NCBI GenBank assembly: GCA_024231955.1
Contig: JAAEPZ010000033.1
Span: 62,001 to 126,000 of the forward strand
Length of the DNA: 64,000 nt
Source of the DNA: a bacterium
Lineage (GTDB): Bacteria > Krumholzibacteriota > Krumholzibacteriia > JACNKJ01
Direction: 5' to 3'
Part shown: piece after piece, positions 48,183 to 58,783 of the stretch
How the letters are laid out: every line of letters begins with the position of its first letter
Position numbering within the stretch: position 1 is the stretch's first letter
The notes under the pieces: generated by a model
Told to the model about the DNA's origin: nothing
Database searches by the model: none
What the model saw: the letters and a program-made list of their open reading frames with translations, nothing else
Translations under genes and position numbers: made by a program

Positions 48183-48340
48183 GTTAGCGGGTCTACGGCA
48201 GGTTTGACGCTCTCCGGCACGAATCTGGAAACAAGCGGCGGGAGCTGCGGAACGGAGCGATTTCACCAGAACCCGCAGCAAGGACGACATACGGTGATCA
48301 ATGGAACCCGATGATGATCGGAAAAGGCGTCACCAGTACC

Positions 48341-48391
48341 CGGGCTTTCAAGCCCTCACTATAAAAAGGTCCGGCACTCATGATCAAGCAC
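48341..48391 (+). repeat. Duplicated 5' leader segment, orphan copy
   Basis: About 51 bases match the leader and start of the gene at 51491 (51451-51501), including a GGGCT..AGCCC stem-loop, AAAGGTCC and an ATGATCAAGCA start. Here the frame after the ATG reads MIKHTGR and stops, so the copy has no gene. Confidence 0.75.
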
Positions 48392-48423
48392 ACCGGGCGG
48401 TGATCGAGACGGCCGTTTCCGTA

Positions 48424-49821
48424 TCAGCGGAACCTCACTTTCAGTTCACCCCAGTCGGTCGGCTCGGTCGGCGTGATGTCGTTCTCGATTCGGGTCTGCA
48501 GAACGTCCGCAGTCTGGCCGGCTATGTTCTCCAGGTCCAGGTTGCTCCTGATATCCGAGACCAGGCGCGCCAGCTCCGGATTGCCCACCTCCTCCAATTC
48601 GGCCATAACCCCCAACAGCGCCTCCTGCATCTCGCCGGTGATGGTGAAGTCCGCGCCCGTGTTGTCGACCAGGGCCGCGAATGCGGGCAGCCACAACTCC
48701 CAGACCTCGGCGACGCGGTGGATCGTGGTGGGTTTCTGCAGGATCGCGGTCATGGTCGCCACCGATTGGTCCTCGTAGAGCTGTATGCAGTAATCGCCCG
48801 ACGCTGTTCCCAGCAGGATCTCATCGCGATAGCGCCGCAGGGTTTCGAAATCGTTAGCGGGATCTATCGCGATCCTGGGTGCGGCCGGCGGCTCGGACGG
48901 GGGTGGAGGTTCCTCGTCCGGGCAAGTGAGTCCGCAATCGAGTGGCGCGAAGCAGTCGGTTGTCCCCAGTACGGCCAGGGCATAACTGATGTAGCATGAC
49001 AAACACCGGGAGAGATCGGGAGTGACTACAATACTGCCTGCAGCGAAATCGACACTGGTGAGCACACGCCCACGTCCCTGATTCAGGATCTGCATTTCGA
49101 GGAGAGCGTAGGTCTCGCCTTCCGGTATGGAGGCGGTGACGATTTCGAAAGTCTGTCTCGGGTTGTCGGTGAACGTCAGGGTGTAGAGCCCCGTTTCGGT
49201 ATTGGTCATGATGTTGACGGGGCCACCGCCCTCCGGCAGCTCATCCACCACCACGTCGACGGCGAGGATCACATCGGGCTCCACCGCCACCACGATCCGT
49301 CCGAAGGGGTCAAGCGGGGCGCCGTCCTCCAACTCGAAGTGGGCGGTCAGGGATTCAGTATCGTTGTCGATGATCACTACCACCGACGAGGCGATGCTGC
49401 CGATCCTGTACCTCTGATCGCCATGCTGGATGTACAGGTTGATGGTCTCCATCTCCTCGATCTCCGTATCGCCGAAGATCTGGATATCGGCGTAGACGAC
49501 AGCCGCCCCCCCCGGCTCGAAGGTCGCCGTGGACATGCCGCCCAGGAAATCCAGGCCCATGGTCGCGGTCCCCTCCTCGATGAAGATGTTGACGTTGAGC
49601 GTCTCGGCGGGCGGTTGGGAGATGACGAGCGGAACCGCCAGCGTCGTCGTGGCCTCGACGACGGACTGCAGGTGGGTGCCGAATCGGACCGAGGGGAGAT
49701 CCTGCGCAACGACCTCATCCGGAACGGCAACGATCAGTGTGTTCAGAGCGACCGCCAGGATGAGGAGAATCGGGATGTTGCCGGCAATCCGCGGCAACAG
49801 GTTTTCAGTTACGTTCGGCAT
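48424..49821 (-). CDS. Secreted Calx-beta protein with CFI-box-like tail
   Basis: The ATG has GGGAG eight bases upstream; an earlier in-frame ATG (49908) lacks one. Residues ~1-40 form a signal peptide (LILAVALNTLIVAVPDEVVAQ). A Calx-beta-like domain follows (residues ~50-140, VRFGTHLQSVVEATTTLAVPLVI, ATMGLDFLG, INLYIQ). The middle carries beta-sandwich strands and a Cys motif (CLSCYIS, DCFAPLDCGLTCPDEEPPPPSEPP). The end has a CFI-box-like region (LRRYRDEILLGTASGDYCIQLY). No sorting domain is present. Extracellular calcium-binding or structural role is inferred. Confidence 0.75.
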   Translation of the reverse strand: MPNVTENLLPRIAGNIPILLILAVALNTLIVAVPDEVVAQDLPSVRFGTHLQSVVEATTTLAVPLVISQPPAETLNVNIFIEEGTATMGLDFLGGMSTATFEPGGAAVVYADIQIFGDTEIEEMETINLYIQHGDQRYRIGSIASSVVVIIDNDTESLTAHFELEDGAPLDPFGRIVVAVEPDVILAVDVVVDELPEGGGPVNIMTNTETGLYTLTFTDNPRQTFEIVTASIPEGETYALLEMQILNQGRGRVLTSVDFAAGSIVVTPDLSRCLSCYISYALAVLGTTDCFAPLDCGLTCPDEEPPPPSEPPAAPRIAIDPANDFETLRRYRDEILLGTASGDYCIQLYEDQSVATMTAILQKPTTIHRVAEVWELWLPAFAALVDNTGADFTITGEMQEALLGVMAELEEVGNPELARLVSDIRSNLDLENIAGQTADVLQTRIENDITPTEPTDWGELKVRFR

Positions 49822-50061
49822 GCCATCTCCCTGATTGTATTCGTTGGTGGAACCGAATGCGATCTCATCGATCAGGAGAGGTGATGGGCTGAGATGCTGA
49901 TTGGACATGTATCGACATTGAGGACACCAACCTGATCAGCGATCACTGATGACGGGCATTGATGAGTATTCAATGTCCATCCAATTATAATGAATATATT
50001 GATTCTAACCTCGCAAAACCCATTGTCAAACAGCCTGCCGCCTCCGACGGATTGGATCGGG

Positions 50062-50094
50062 AAAAAGCCGTTCGACTCTCTGGTCGAACGGCTT
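50062..50094 (-). terminator. Intrinsic terminator of the BIG2/FN3 lipoprotein gene
   Basis: AAGCCGTTCGAC and GTCGAACGGCTT arms, 6-base loop, then TTTTT on the minus strand, 50 bases after the stop. The arms resemble those of copy B at 48154-48180. The ~240 bases up to the Calx-beta gene start are AT-rich and hold its promoter. Confidence 0.88.
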
Positions 50095-50143
50095 CAACTC
50101 TCAAACAGTGCTGCATCTCGCAATCCTCAATGAACGCCCCGGC

Positions 50144-51220
50144 TCAGTTCCGCAGAACCGTGAACGATTGCCAGCAGTCGTTATCGGAGGGCTTATACAT
50201 CACATGCACATCCTGTATCTGGTCCTCCGCGACGACCGCGGCCAAAGTCGCGCCCTCGACCGCTTGCGAATACCCGCTCTCCCCGAACGGATTGATCGTC
50301 CGCACCTTGTAGTAGTAGGTCTTCGCATCGGACCTGACGGAGGTTGCGAAACTGTAGTCCTCGTCCTCTCCGTTGTCGCCTCTGCCGCCGGGATAGGGGT
50401 TTTCAGTCATCCAACCCAGGCAGGTTCCGTCGTAGCCCCCCCCGACATTCCCCTGCATCCGGTACGTATGAAGCACGCCCGAGTTGACCGGAACCGGTGT
50501 CGTGAGGGTATAGGTAATCCAGTCCATCCAGGGACCGCCGCTGACATCCTCAGAATACAGAACCGCGCCGCTCTCCCCCTCACCTTCGTAGATGGTGAAC
50601 GCGAAGGTGGCGCCGATAGCTTCCCGAGCAAAGAACATGCGGATACTCTCCAGATAGTGCGCACCGATATCCGTGTCGGTGAACGTCAGATCGGCGCCTT
50701 CGTAAATCAGATCGGTGAAGTCTCCGTCGAGCAATACATCCCGATACACCTGATAAACCGTGACCTCCGGAGACCCGACCCAACTGAGCGCCAGCGAGTT
50801 TCTGGTTTCATTGCCGACGACGAGATCCGTGGGCGTTTCCGGAGGGGAGCCCACCGTGAGCAGGGTGCTGCCGTCGATGTCGCCCAAAGAGGCCGTGATA
50901 GTCGAGGTACCCGTGTCGAGAGCTGTCGCCAGGCCGATGCTGCCCTCGGTATTGTCGATGGTCCCGGCAAGCGTGTTCGAGGATACCCAGGTCGCCTGCG
51001 TCGTCAGATCCTGCGCGCTGTCGTCACTGTAGTGACCGGTCGCGGCGAACTGCCTTGTCGTCCCCGCCGCCACAAACGGATTGGCGGGAGTTACCTCTAT
51101 CGTCTCCAGTACGACGGTGTTATCGTCGTCGGAATCCGTCGGGTTGCATGCCGCCAGCGACATCCCGATCAAGATCAGACCGACCGTCGCCAACCAGCGG
51201 CCATAATTGTTCATCCTCAC
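50144..51220 (-). CDS. Lipoprotein with BIG2 and fibronectin type III domains
   Basis: The 358-residue product has a lipoprotein signal (WLATVGLILIGMSLAAC, lipobox LAAC), an acidic linker (NPTDSDDD), a bacterial Ig-like BIG2 domain (residues ~40-125, ETIEVTPANPFVAAGTTRQFAATGHYSDDS, STITASLG) and a fibronectin type III-like domain (~130-340, PETPTDLVVGNE, NSLALSWVGSPEVTVYQVYRD, KTYYYKVRTINPFGESGYS). It is probably an outer-membrane lipoprotein binding other surface polymers. The GTG at 51220 has AAGGGG upstream; an ATG six bases later is equally possible. Confidence 0.83.
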   Translation of the reverse strand: MRMNNYGRWLATVGLILIGMSLAACNPTDSDDDNTVVLETIEVTPANPFVAAGTTRQFAATGHYSDDSAQDLTTQATWVSSNTLAGTIDNTEGSIGLATALDTGTSTITASLGDIDGSTLLTVGSPPETPTDLVVGNETRNSLALSWVGSPEVTVYQVYRDVLLDGDFTDLIYEGADLTFTDTDIGAHYLESIRMFFAREAIGATFAFTIYEGEGESGAVLYSEDVSGGPWMDWITYTLTTPVPVNSGVLHTYRMQGNVGGGYDGTCLGWMTENPYPGGRGDNGEDEDYSFATSVRSDAKTYYYKVRTINPFGESGYSQAVEGATLAAVVAEDQIQDVHVMYKPSDNDCWQSFTVLRN

Positions 51221-51450
51221 GATTATCCCCTTCAGGTTGTTGGAAGCAAGACTGTTGCGGTCAGGATATTGATCCCGAGCGGGAACGTCAATCCGAATGG
51301 GAACCTGCGGACAGGATGTGTCCGGATGGAGAAACGGCGGGCGGAAGCCGGTGGCACCCCTCCCCCGGTTCGGTGAGGACAGAGATGTCGATATCAGTTC
51401 CCACAGATGGATCGGGAAAGTGTATAATGGCGGGAGGTATCGCCCGGATT

Positions 51451-51501
51451 CGGGCTGTTCAAGCCCTCAATCAGCAAAGGTCCAGCACCCATGATCAAGC
51501 A
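51451..51501 (+). promoter_or_regulatory. Leader of the 51.5-kb secreted gene, duplicated at 48341
   Basis: Contains a small stem-loop (GGGCT/AGCCC) ~25 bases before the ATG and AAAGG ten bases upstream of it. The same block, with one base gap, occurs without a gene at 48341-48391. The ~200 bases before this block contain no gene. Confidence 0.6.
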
Positions 51502-52330
51502 TCTTTTGCACCTGCTCATCGTCATTGCCCTGATCCCCACGTTATCACTCGCCGCCGACGTGGAGTACAGCACCACCGGCGTCATGGATACCCCCGCCAC
51601 CCTGGGGGGAGATCGCGACGGCTGGGGCACCGATTTCGTCACCCGCTGGGACAACACGACGGGGCACGATGTGGTCATCGACGAGTTCGGCTGGCCCTGC
51701 GGCGGCTGGTGGGCGCAGTTCTGGATGGTCTGGATCCGCGACACCCTGCCGGAGAACCCCTGGACGCTGGAGCACTACGGAACGTTCGTCGCGGCCAGCG
51801 AGGACGACACCGAATGGCCCCCCAGCCTCTACACCTACATCGACATGAGCGAGGAGCAGATCGTCATCCCGGCAGGCGCCAGCATGTACTTCGGTTACGG
51901 CAACCCCGGCATGGGCGGGCAGATCGGCTTCAACGGCGTCGAGACCTGGTCCTGGCTCAACGATGCCTGGGACATGGACGGGGGCTTCGGCCGCACGGCG
52001 GTGATGCAGTTCAAGGGGACGTTCGCGACGACCTCGGTCGATGAAACACCTGCGCCGATCACAGCGCTGAGCAACTATCCCAACCCGTTCAACCCCGCCA
52101 CCACCATCGCCTTCTCGCTGCCCCGGGACATGACCGTGGACCTCGCCGTGTACTCCTTGCGGGGACGTCTCGTGCGGCGCTTACTGCAAGGCGCCGTGAG
52201 CGCGGGCACACGGCAGGCGACCTGGAACGGGACCGATGGGCAGGGCCACGCAATGCCGTCGGGAATCTACATGGTCAGGTTGATGACGGAGGATGGCGTC
52301 GACGTCCGCAAGATCGTGCTGGCGAAGTAA
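51491..52330 (+). CDS. Secreted protein with C-terminal sorting domain
   Basis: The 279-residue product has a signal peptide (MIKHLLHLLIVIALIPTLSLAA), a ~170-residue Trp-rich beta domain with no family that I recognise (TDFVTRWDNTTGHDVVIDEFGWPCGGWW, YGNPGMGGQIGF), and the sorting domain (NPFNPATTI, SLRGRLVRRLL, MPSGIYMVRL, KIVLAK). The Trp and Gly content and the lack of catalytic motifs suggest a binding role. A duplicated leader lies upstream. Confidence 0.8.
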   Translation: MIKHLLHLLIVIALIPTLSLAADVEYSTTGVMDTPATLGGDRDGWGTDFVTRWDNTTGHDVVIDEFGWPCGGWWAQFWMVWIRDTLPENPWTLEHYGTFVAASEDDTEWPPSLYTYIDMSEEQIVIPAGASMYFGYGNPGMGGQIGFNGVETWSWLNDAWDMDGGFGRTAVMQFKGTFATTSVDETPAPITALSNYPNPFNPATTIAFSLPRDMTVDLAVYSLRGRLVRRLLQGAVSAGTRQATWNGTDGQGHAMPSGIYMVRLMTEDGVDVRKIVLAK

Positions 52331-52436
52331 TGTGACTTTGTTCTCGAGGCGGTGCTCCTCAAAGAGGCTCTACCCGCATTCCGCCGGCAAGACGCCCTCA
52401 TAGCGACACCGTCGAGGACTAACGCCAGGTAAAGTG

Positions 52437-52466
52437 AAACCCCGCGGCCGATAGGCCGCGGGGTTT
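52437..52466. terminator. Terminator between convergent genes
   Basis: AAACCCCGCGGCC pairs with GGCCGCGGGGTTT over a 4-base loop. It lies 106 bases after the 51.5-kb gene and 38 bases before the end of the LamG/FG-GAP gene, so it serves both. Confidence 0.85.
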
Positions 52467-52504
52467 AATCGTATACCCATCCGGGGCGACGAACGCCTCT
52501 CCCC

Positions 52505-55500
52505 CTACTTCAACAACGTCATCCTCTGCGTGGCGGAGAACTCTCCCGCCTCCAGGCGGCAAAGGTAGACGCCCGAGGCCACGCGATTGCCCGCGTCACC
52601 CCGCCCGTGCCAGTCGACCTCGTGAGCTCCCCCCGGCAGAACCTCGCCGCCGCGCAGCGTGCGGATGAGGCGGCCGGACAGGTCAAAGATCCGCAGATCC
52701 ACAACGGCCGACTCCGGCAGGTCGAAGCGGATCGTCGTCTTCGGGTTGAAGGGGTTGGGCACGTTGGCGTGCAGCACGAACGCCGCCGGCAGGGCCGGCG
52801 GCACGGCCGTCGGGCTCTGCAGGACGGCGGCGTCGCTCTCGTTGCCTGAGAAATCCGTGGCCGTGAGGTGGAAGTAGGCATGGTGATGGGCCGCCACATC
52901 CATCTCCAGAGTGGTGGTGTGGCCGATCAGGATCGACGCCTCTCCCAGGTCCGCCCAATCGGAACCGTAGACGCTGAAGTAGCTGAAGTCAGTGGCCAGG
53001 CAGACCTCCCAGCCCAGCATGTCCTCGGTGGCAAAGACGAATCCGGACGGCATCGGGGGCGCCAGGTTGTCCACCGAATAGCCGCTGTCGGGCGGACAGT
53101 CGGCGAACACGAAGGGATCGGACGTGGCGGTCCTGATCATGTACGCCGACCAGCACATGCTGTCCTCGGCCGTGGAGTCGCAGAACGTCGGCGTCACATA
53201 TTGATAGACCTCGTCGCCGAAGGTGGGCACCCAGGCGAGGAAGTCCCAGCCCTCCATGCGGAAATACTCCTCCCCTTTATGAGCGGCCGGGGCTACGTGG
53301 CTCCCGGCTTCCCGGGTTCCATCGTCTACGCGTCCGTCCTGCCGCCGGAAGATCGCGTAGCCCGTGACCGCGATGTCGGTGCCGGGCTCGTCGAATGCCG
53401 ATCGATGCCAGGTCAGGCGCAGGTTGCCGCCCTGGTCGGCGGGCACGTCCTCGATCGAGATGAAGTCCGCGAAGGTGCTGTAGGCCAGTTCCGTCGCGAA
53501 GGGCGAGCCGGCGAAGGCGGCGTCCAACGCCTGGACGCTGAAGTACCAGGTCCCGAAACCGGGATCAGGGAGCCACCAGCCGAATGGGTCGTTGACAGTC
53601 CCGAGGGCCGGCACCGTGGGCGTGCCGTCGGCCAGGGCGTGGGGTCGCATGATCTCCGCGCCGCCCGGCGTGCTGCCCACGCGCAGGCTGTAGTTCAGGC
53701 CGGGAGAGGGCGTCTCGCCGTCGCCGGCGGCGCTCCACTGGAGGCGGAGGCGGTCGCCGTCCACGTCCGCCGCGAGGCCGACGGGCGCCGCGGGCGGCGT
53801 GTTGGCGACGAGGCTGTTGTTGCGGAGGAGGGAGAACAGGCCATTCCCATCTACGTCATCGCCGATGATCAGGCAATCCAGGTCGCCGTCGCCGTCGTAG
53901 TCGCCCCAGTCCCCTTCACCCGTCCAACCGCCACCCAGATCGGCTTGGATGTCGACGAAGACACCTGAATCGTTGCGGTAGACCCTGGAGACGTAGCTAG
54001 GTGGCGTCCAGTCACCCACGACCAGGATGTCCAGATCGCCGTCGTTGTCGTAGTCGCTCCAGTCCGCTTCGTAGCCACCTCTCAGTCCCGCGGAGACGTC
54101 GCTGAAGATCCCCGCATCGTTCTCGTAAATCGTGCTGCTGGAATCCTGTGTCAGCAAGATGTCGAGATCTCCATCGTTGTCGTAGTCTCCCCAGGCTCCG
54201 GAATTGGCGTGCGCCAACCCCGAGGCGGCGATGCTGAAGCTACCAGCTACGTTCTGATAGATCAGGCTTGGGCCCGCCAGGAGGATGTCCAGGTCGCCGT
54301 CGTTGTCGTAGTCGCCCCAGACCCCTACGTTGCCGGATTGCAGGCCCGCGGAGATGTCGCTGAAGACGCCGTCATCGTTCTCGTAGATAGAGCTGCCGAT
54401 ACTTGGACGCGCTTCGAGGATGTCCAGATCGCCGTCGTTGTCGTAGTCCCCCCAGGCTTGGGATGATGTAGCATGAACCGGCAGCCCGGCCTCGATGTCC
54501 GTGAAGACGCCGGCATCATTGCGGTAGATTCGCGTGATAAAGCCGAAGTCCGAACTGTAGCCATGCAACAGGATGTCCAGGTCGCCATCGTTGTCGTAGT
54601 CCCCCCAGGCCACGGAACTATTGTTAACCCCGATCAAGTCGGCCTCGATGTCGACGAAGGTGCCATCGTCGTTGCGGTAGATTCGAGTGACTCGAAAGAT
54701 TGGCGGTACCGCAAAGCCGGTCAGGAGAACGTCCAGGTCGCCATCGTTGTCGTAGTCCCCCCAGGCCGCGGAGCACTGTTTGACACCTAGCATGGGGGTC
54801 GGAATCTCCGTGAACGCCGCCCGGCCGACCAGGAACTGGCCGAAGCCGGACAGGCCGGCAAAGGTCGCGGCATCGCCGCCGGCGTCGGCGGCCACAGCCG
54901 GGCCGAGATGGCTCCAGTAGCCCGTCGAGTTGGCCGGTCGCTCGTAGAGGCGGAGGCGCGAGGGCTCCACCTCCTCCTCCGCTCCGATGTCCTCGCTCAG
55001 CGTGAACTCCAGGTCGACCGTGAAGCTGCCCGAACCGTACTTTTCGACTACCCAGTGCTGGCCGTCGAGGGGCTCGTGAATCTGAGCGAGATTCGGCGCC
55101 AGGTCGATGCGCGTGGCCACGACCGTGTCCACGCCGGTCTTCGTCGTGAAGTCCATGCTCAGGGACGCGGGGGAAAAGTCGAACACGCCCGTCGCGTCGA
55201 CGATCCACGTCGCGCTTTCGCCCGCGCCCACCACCGCCGTGGAGGGGTACCACTCGTCGCCCTGCATGTTCGTCAGGACGCCGTCGTGGCCGCCGACGAC
55301 ATCGGCCGCGACCAGGCCGCCGCCCTCGTTGAACTGCCAGTAGGAGATCAGCCCCGTCTCGCCGCCCGTCAGCGTCAGGTGCATGTTTTCCCGAATCTCC
55401 TGCGCGGAGCGTTCCACGTTCCAGAGCCGCACTTCCTCGATATGGCCAAGGAAGGGCCTTTCCTGCGTGTGAAGGTGGTTGCCGATGCAGAGCGGCCAAT

Positions 55501-55999
55501 CCAGGTCGAGGGGCTCCAAGGCCATCTCCGAATCCATGAGATGCCCGTCGATGTAGAGCCGAGTCTCGCCGCTGGCCGTCGAGTAGCTGCCGGCCACGTG
55601 ATGCCAGGAATTGTCGCGAAGGTCCGTGCCCGTGGCCCCCAAAAAGATAGGGGATGAGTCTGGCACGACGGTGAATCTAAGACGCCCATTCGTTCCGATA
55701 TGGAAGGATATCTGGGAGGGAGGGGTCTCGAAGTATCTCGCGAGAATCATTCCGACAAACGTTTCGTCGGGCACCCCGGATCCCACCCAGACCCAGGCCT
55801 CGATCGTCATGGCGTCGCTGATGCCCGTGCTGCCGCTTTCGCCGCAGACGACGCGCTGTCCGGCGATGCCGTCGAACAGCAGGTTGTGTCCCGGAAAGCC
55901 GTCCTGGGCGAGGGTGGTTTCGGACGCCAGCAGAAAGAGCGCCAGCAGAAAAAGCGTACTCAATATGGAAGTCCTGTTCGAACATCGCTTGCGATTCAT
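52505..55999 (-). CDS. Secreted LamG / FG-GAP / FN3 protein with C-terminal sorting domain
   Basis: 1164 residues. Signal peptide (ILSTLFLLALFLLASETTLAQ), a LamG/concanavalin-like domain (residues ~38-230, DGIAGQRVVCG, AMTIEAWVWVGSG, WHHVAGSY, ETRLYIDG, GHIEEVRLWNV), a middle beta region, eight or nine FG-GAP/VCBS repeats (~390-730, WGDYDNDGDLDIL...), fibronectin-like segments (~740-1010) and the sorting domain (NPFNPKTT, DLSGRLIRTLRG, ASGVYLCRL, TLLK). Such proteins bind carbohydrates or calcium at the cell surface. Its shorter copy lies just upstream. Confidence 0.9.
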   Translation of the reverse strand: MNRKRCSNRTSILSTLFLLALFLLASETTLAQDGFPGHNLLFDGIAGQRVVCGESGSTGISDAMTIEAWVWVGSGVPDETFVGMILARYFETPPSQISFHIGTNGRLRFTVVPDSSPIFLGATGTDLRDNSWHHVAGSYSTASGETRLYIDGHLMDSEMALEPLDLDWPLCIGNHLHTQERPFLGHIEEVRLWNVERSAQEIRENMHLTLTGGETGLISYWQFNEGGGLVAADVVGGHDGVLTNMQGDEWYPSTAVVGAGESATWIVDATGVFDFSPASLSMDFTTKTGVDTVVATRIDLAPNLAQIHEPLDGQHWVVEKYGSGSFTVDLEFTLSEDIGAEEEVEPSRLRLYERPANSTGYWSHLGPAVAADAGGDAATFAGLSGFGQFLVGRAAFTEIPTPMLGVKQCSAAWGDYDNDGDLDVLLTGFAVPPIFRVTRIYRNDDGTFVDIEADLIGVNNSSVAWGDYDNDGDLDILLHGYSSDFGFITRIYRNDAGVFTDIEAGLPVHATSSQAWGDYDNDGDLDILEARPSIGSSIYENDDGVFSDISAGLQSGNVGVWGDYDNDGDLDILLAGPSLIYQNVAGSFSIAASGLAHANSGAWGDYDNDGDLDILLTQDSSSTIYENDAGIFSDVSAGLRGGYEADWSDYDNDGDLDILVVGDWTPPSYVSRVYRNDSGVFVDIQADLGGGWTGEGDWGDYDGDGDLDCLIIGDDVDGNGLFSLLRNNSLVANTPPAAPVGLAADVDGDRLRLQWSAAGDGETPSPGLNYSLRVGSTPGGAEIMRPHALADGTPTVPALGTVNDPFGWWLPDPGFGTWYFSVQALDAAFAGSPFATELAYSTFADFISIEDVPADQGGNLRLTWHRSAFDEPGTDIAVTGYAIFRRQDGRVDDGTREAGSHVAPAAHKGEEYFRMEGWDFLAWVPTFGDEVYQYVTPTFCDSTAEDSMCWSAYMIRTATSDPFVFADCPPDSGYSVDNLAPPMPSGFVFATEDMLGWEVCLATDFSYFSVYGSDWADLGEASILIGHTTTLEMDVAAHHHAYFHLTATDFSGNESDAAVLQSPTAVPPALPAAFVLHANVPNPFNPKTTIRFDLPESAVVDLRIFDLSGRLIRTLRGGEVLPGGAHEVDWHGRGDAGNRVASGVYLCRLEAGEFSATQRMTLLK

Positions 56000-56094
56000 C
56001 TCGGGGTCCTTTCGCTTGGGTCGAAGGCTCGTAGCTGTCGTTCCCTGTTCTCAACTTCAATAACGTCTTCTTCTCGACTGCGTCGTCGAACGGC

Positions 56095-56685
56095 TCACTT
56101 GAGAAGCGTCATCCTCTGCGTGGCCGTGAAGTCCCCCGCCTCCAGGCGGCAGAGGTAGATGCCCGAGGCCACGTTCCAGAGCCGCACCTCCTCGATATGG
56201 CCGATGAAGGATGCATTCCCGGGTGACGAGATGTTGCCGATGTTCATGGGCCATTCGGGCTCGAGCGTCCCCGTGGACGAACCGCCGGCTTCGAGACGCC
56301 CGTCGATGTAGAGGTGGACCTCGCCCGAGAGGGCGGACCGCGTGACCGCCACGTGGTGCCATTGGTCGTCGCGCAGGTCGACGTCCTCGACGTAGATGTC
56401 ATCCGCGACACCGACATCGTTGTAGTGGAGACGTCCGTGGGAGAGGATCATGAAGTAGAAGAGGTCGGCATTGGGCCCGCTGCCGAAAAAGACACCCGCG
56501 CTCGTGAGGTCGGGAATGCCGGAGGACACCCAGACCCAGGCCTCGATGGTCATCGTGCCGTCGATCCCCGCGCCGCCCGAAGCGCCGCAGACGACACGCT
56601 CGCCCACGCTCCCGTCGAACACCAGGTTGTGGCCCGGAAAGCCGTCCTGAGCGGAAACGAACCCAGGTAGAATAGGAATAATCAT
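56095..56685 (-). pseudogene. LamG-sorting deletion derivative
   Basis: The 196-residue frame starts (M)IIPILPGFVSAQDGFPGHN, aligned to the LamG domain of the 52.5-kb gene, but its signal region is broken: a stop (TAA) precedes the ATG by about 18 bases and no ribosome site is seen. After EEVRLWNV (56173) it jumps directly to ASGIYLCRLEAGDF, the last ~24 residues of a sorting domain, lacking everything between. The joint sequence CGTGG occurs at both homologous points of the intact paralogue, so deletion at 5-bp homology is likely. It might still be made as a short surface protein, but a relic is more likely. Confidence 0.75.
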
Positions 56686-56875
56686 TAAGATCGTTGCCCA
56701 GAATTAGTATCTGAAACCCTTGCCGTTCGTTCGCTGCTTACAAGAATTTCGACACCTCCTCCTCACCCGCTTGTGGAGTTGGCTTCGTGCGCGCAAACAG
56801 TTTATTGGAATGGTGGCTGTGTTTCAATCAGAAAACGACATGACGGGCAAGTCCGGAACAGGTTGAACCGTCGAA

Positions 56876-57706
<831 letters not shown>

Positions 57707-57918
57707 GGCCGGACTCTAGGACAAGTCGCCGCCGGCGTCCAGTGCATCTACGCCTGTGTCCTCGAATATGGGGCATACCACATCAATCGCCCGTCTTGCG
57801 GCTTACCCCGCAAGGCGGATGAGACGGCAGAAGACATAGTCCCATTCCGCTTTGTTGACGACATCGATCATGGTAGTCTGTTTTCGTGACGAGTGGACTC
57901 TATCCCGGGAGCAGGAAC

Positions 57919-58395
57919 ATGATAAAACGAATCCTGGTCGCGTATGCCTTGTCGGCGCTTCTCCTTGTCGCGTCCTGTGGAAAGAGCGCGGGACCCGGCG
58001 GACAGGCCGCTGACGGAACACCCGTGCCGTTCCAGAACATCCTCAGCCAGTGCAGCTTCACGGTGAACGATCCGGCGACCTCCGTATACATGGACAGCAC
58101 GACGTGGGGCCAGCTGTGGAGTCAGTATTGCGGCGCATATGAGGTCCCGGCGGTTGACTTCGACAGCGAAATGGTCCTCGCCGTGTTTTATGGCGGGGGG
58201 AGTTACAGCGGATGTCAGAGCTGGGTGGAGGTCATCGTTTCCATAACGGCGACAGATGACCAGATCGTGGTCAACATAGGTCCGCTGGACGAGGATCAAC
58301 TGGGCGCATGCGATGGTATGGCCTTCCCCATCCAGCTCGTCCGGATCGACAGGTCAGACCTACCCGTGGTCTTCACCGGTAACTTGCCTGAGTGA
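57919..58395 (+). CDS. Lipoprotein with PrcB-like C-terminal domain
   Basis: 158 residues. Lipoprotein signal (LVAYALSALLLVASC), then a domain like the C-terminal part of PrcB (residues ~70-155; TTWGQLWSQYCG, VDFDSEMVLAVFYGGGSYSGC, VEVIVSITATDDQIVVNIG, FPIQLVRIDRSDLPVVF). PrcB partners a subtilisin-type protease in Treponema; no protease lies beside it here. ATG with GGGAG and AGGA sites upstream. The mature protein has four further cysteines. Confidence 0.75.
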   Translation: MIKRILVAYALSALLLVASCGKSAGPGGQAADGTPVPFQNILSQCSFTVNDPATSVYMDSTTWGQLWSQYCGAYEVPAVDFDSEMVLAVFYGGGSYSGCQSWVEVIVSITATDDQIVVNIGPLDEDQLGACDGMAFPIQLVRIDRSDLPVVFTGNLPE

Positions 58396-58433
58396 CCTGA
58401 TCCCGTCTTTGCCGGCTCCAAGATACGAAGAGA

Positions 58434-58592
58434 CCTCGAAGGCTCTCGCTCTCGGGGTTCCCCGTTAGGCCAAAGGCCGCCGGAATCCGGCGACCTTTTC
58501 TCTACTCGGCAGGCTCGCCAGACGTAACCGTCATTGTAACCTTCACAGGGTTTGCACAATTTAGAACTGTCCAGCTATTTGGGAGGAGGTCA
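58434..58592 (-). mobile_element. Solo IS3-family end with internal terminator
   Basis: Ends with the same terminal repeat as the relic at 61289-61609 (GGGAGGAGGTCA on the plus strand) and shares the inner block, including CGCCGG/CCGGCG hairpin arms (58478-58492) followed by TTTT and a peptide-like LCKPCEGY block on the minus strand. No transposase part or opposite end is present. The ~100 bases to its right hold nothing further that I can support. Confidence 0.65.
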
Positions 58593-58720
58593 CATATGAG
58601 GTTATCCCCTAGAGGTGATAATAAGAAATGGATTGCTCAACACCTCCGGCACCATGCAATCGTCCCCTGGCTCTAATCATCTGCCATCTCCATCGAACGC
58701 CCCCTCGTTTAAGGGTAAAC

Positions 58721-58749
58721 AAAAACCCCGCCACCTCTCGGCAGCGGGG
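58721..58749 (-). terminator. Intrinsic terminator of the RRM gene
   Basis: CCCCGC and GCGGGG arms, then TTTTT on the minus strand, 35 bases after the stop codon. Confidence 0.85.
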
Positions 58750-58783
58750 CATTTTCAGTCAACCCATGGGCTGACTGACTAAC

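Noticed and set aside
58296..58559. 87-residue minus-strand frame
   Set aside because: Lies mostly inside the IS3-end block and has no gene features beyond the short CKPCEGY stretch; reported as part of the relic.
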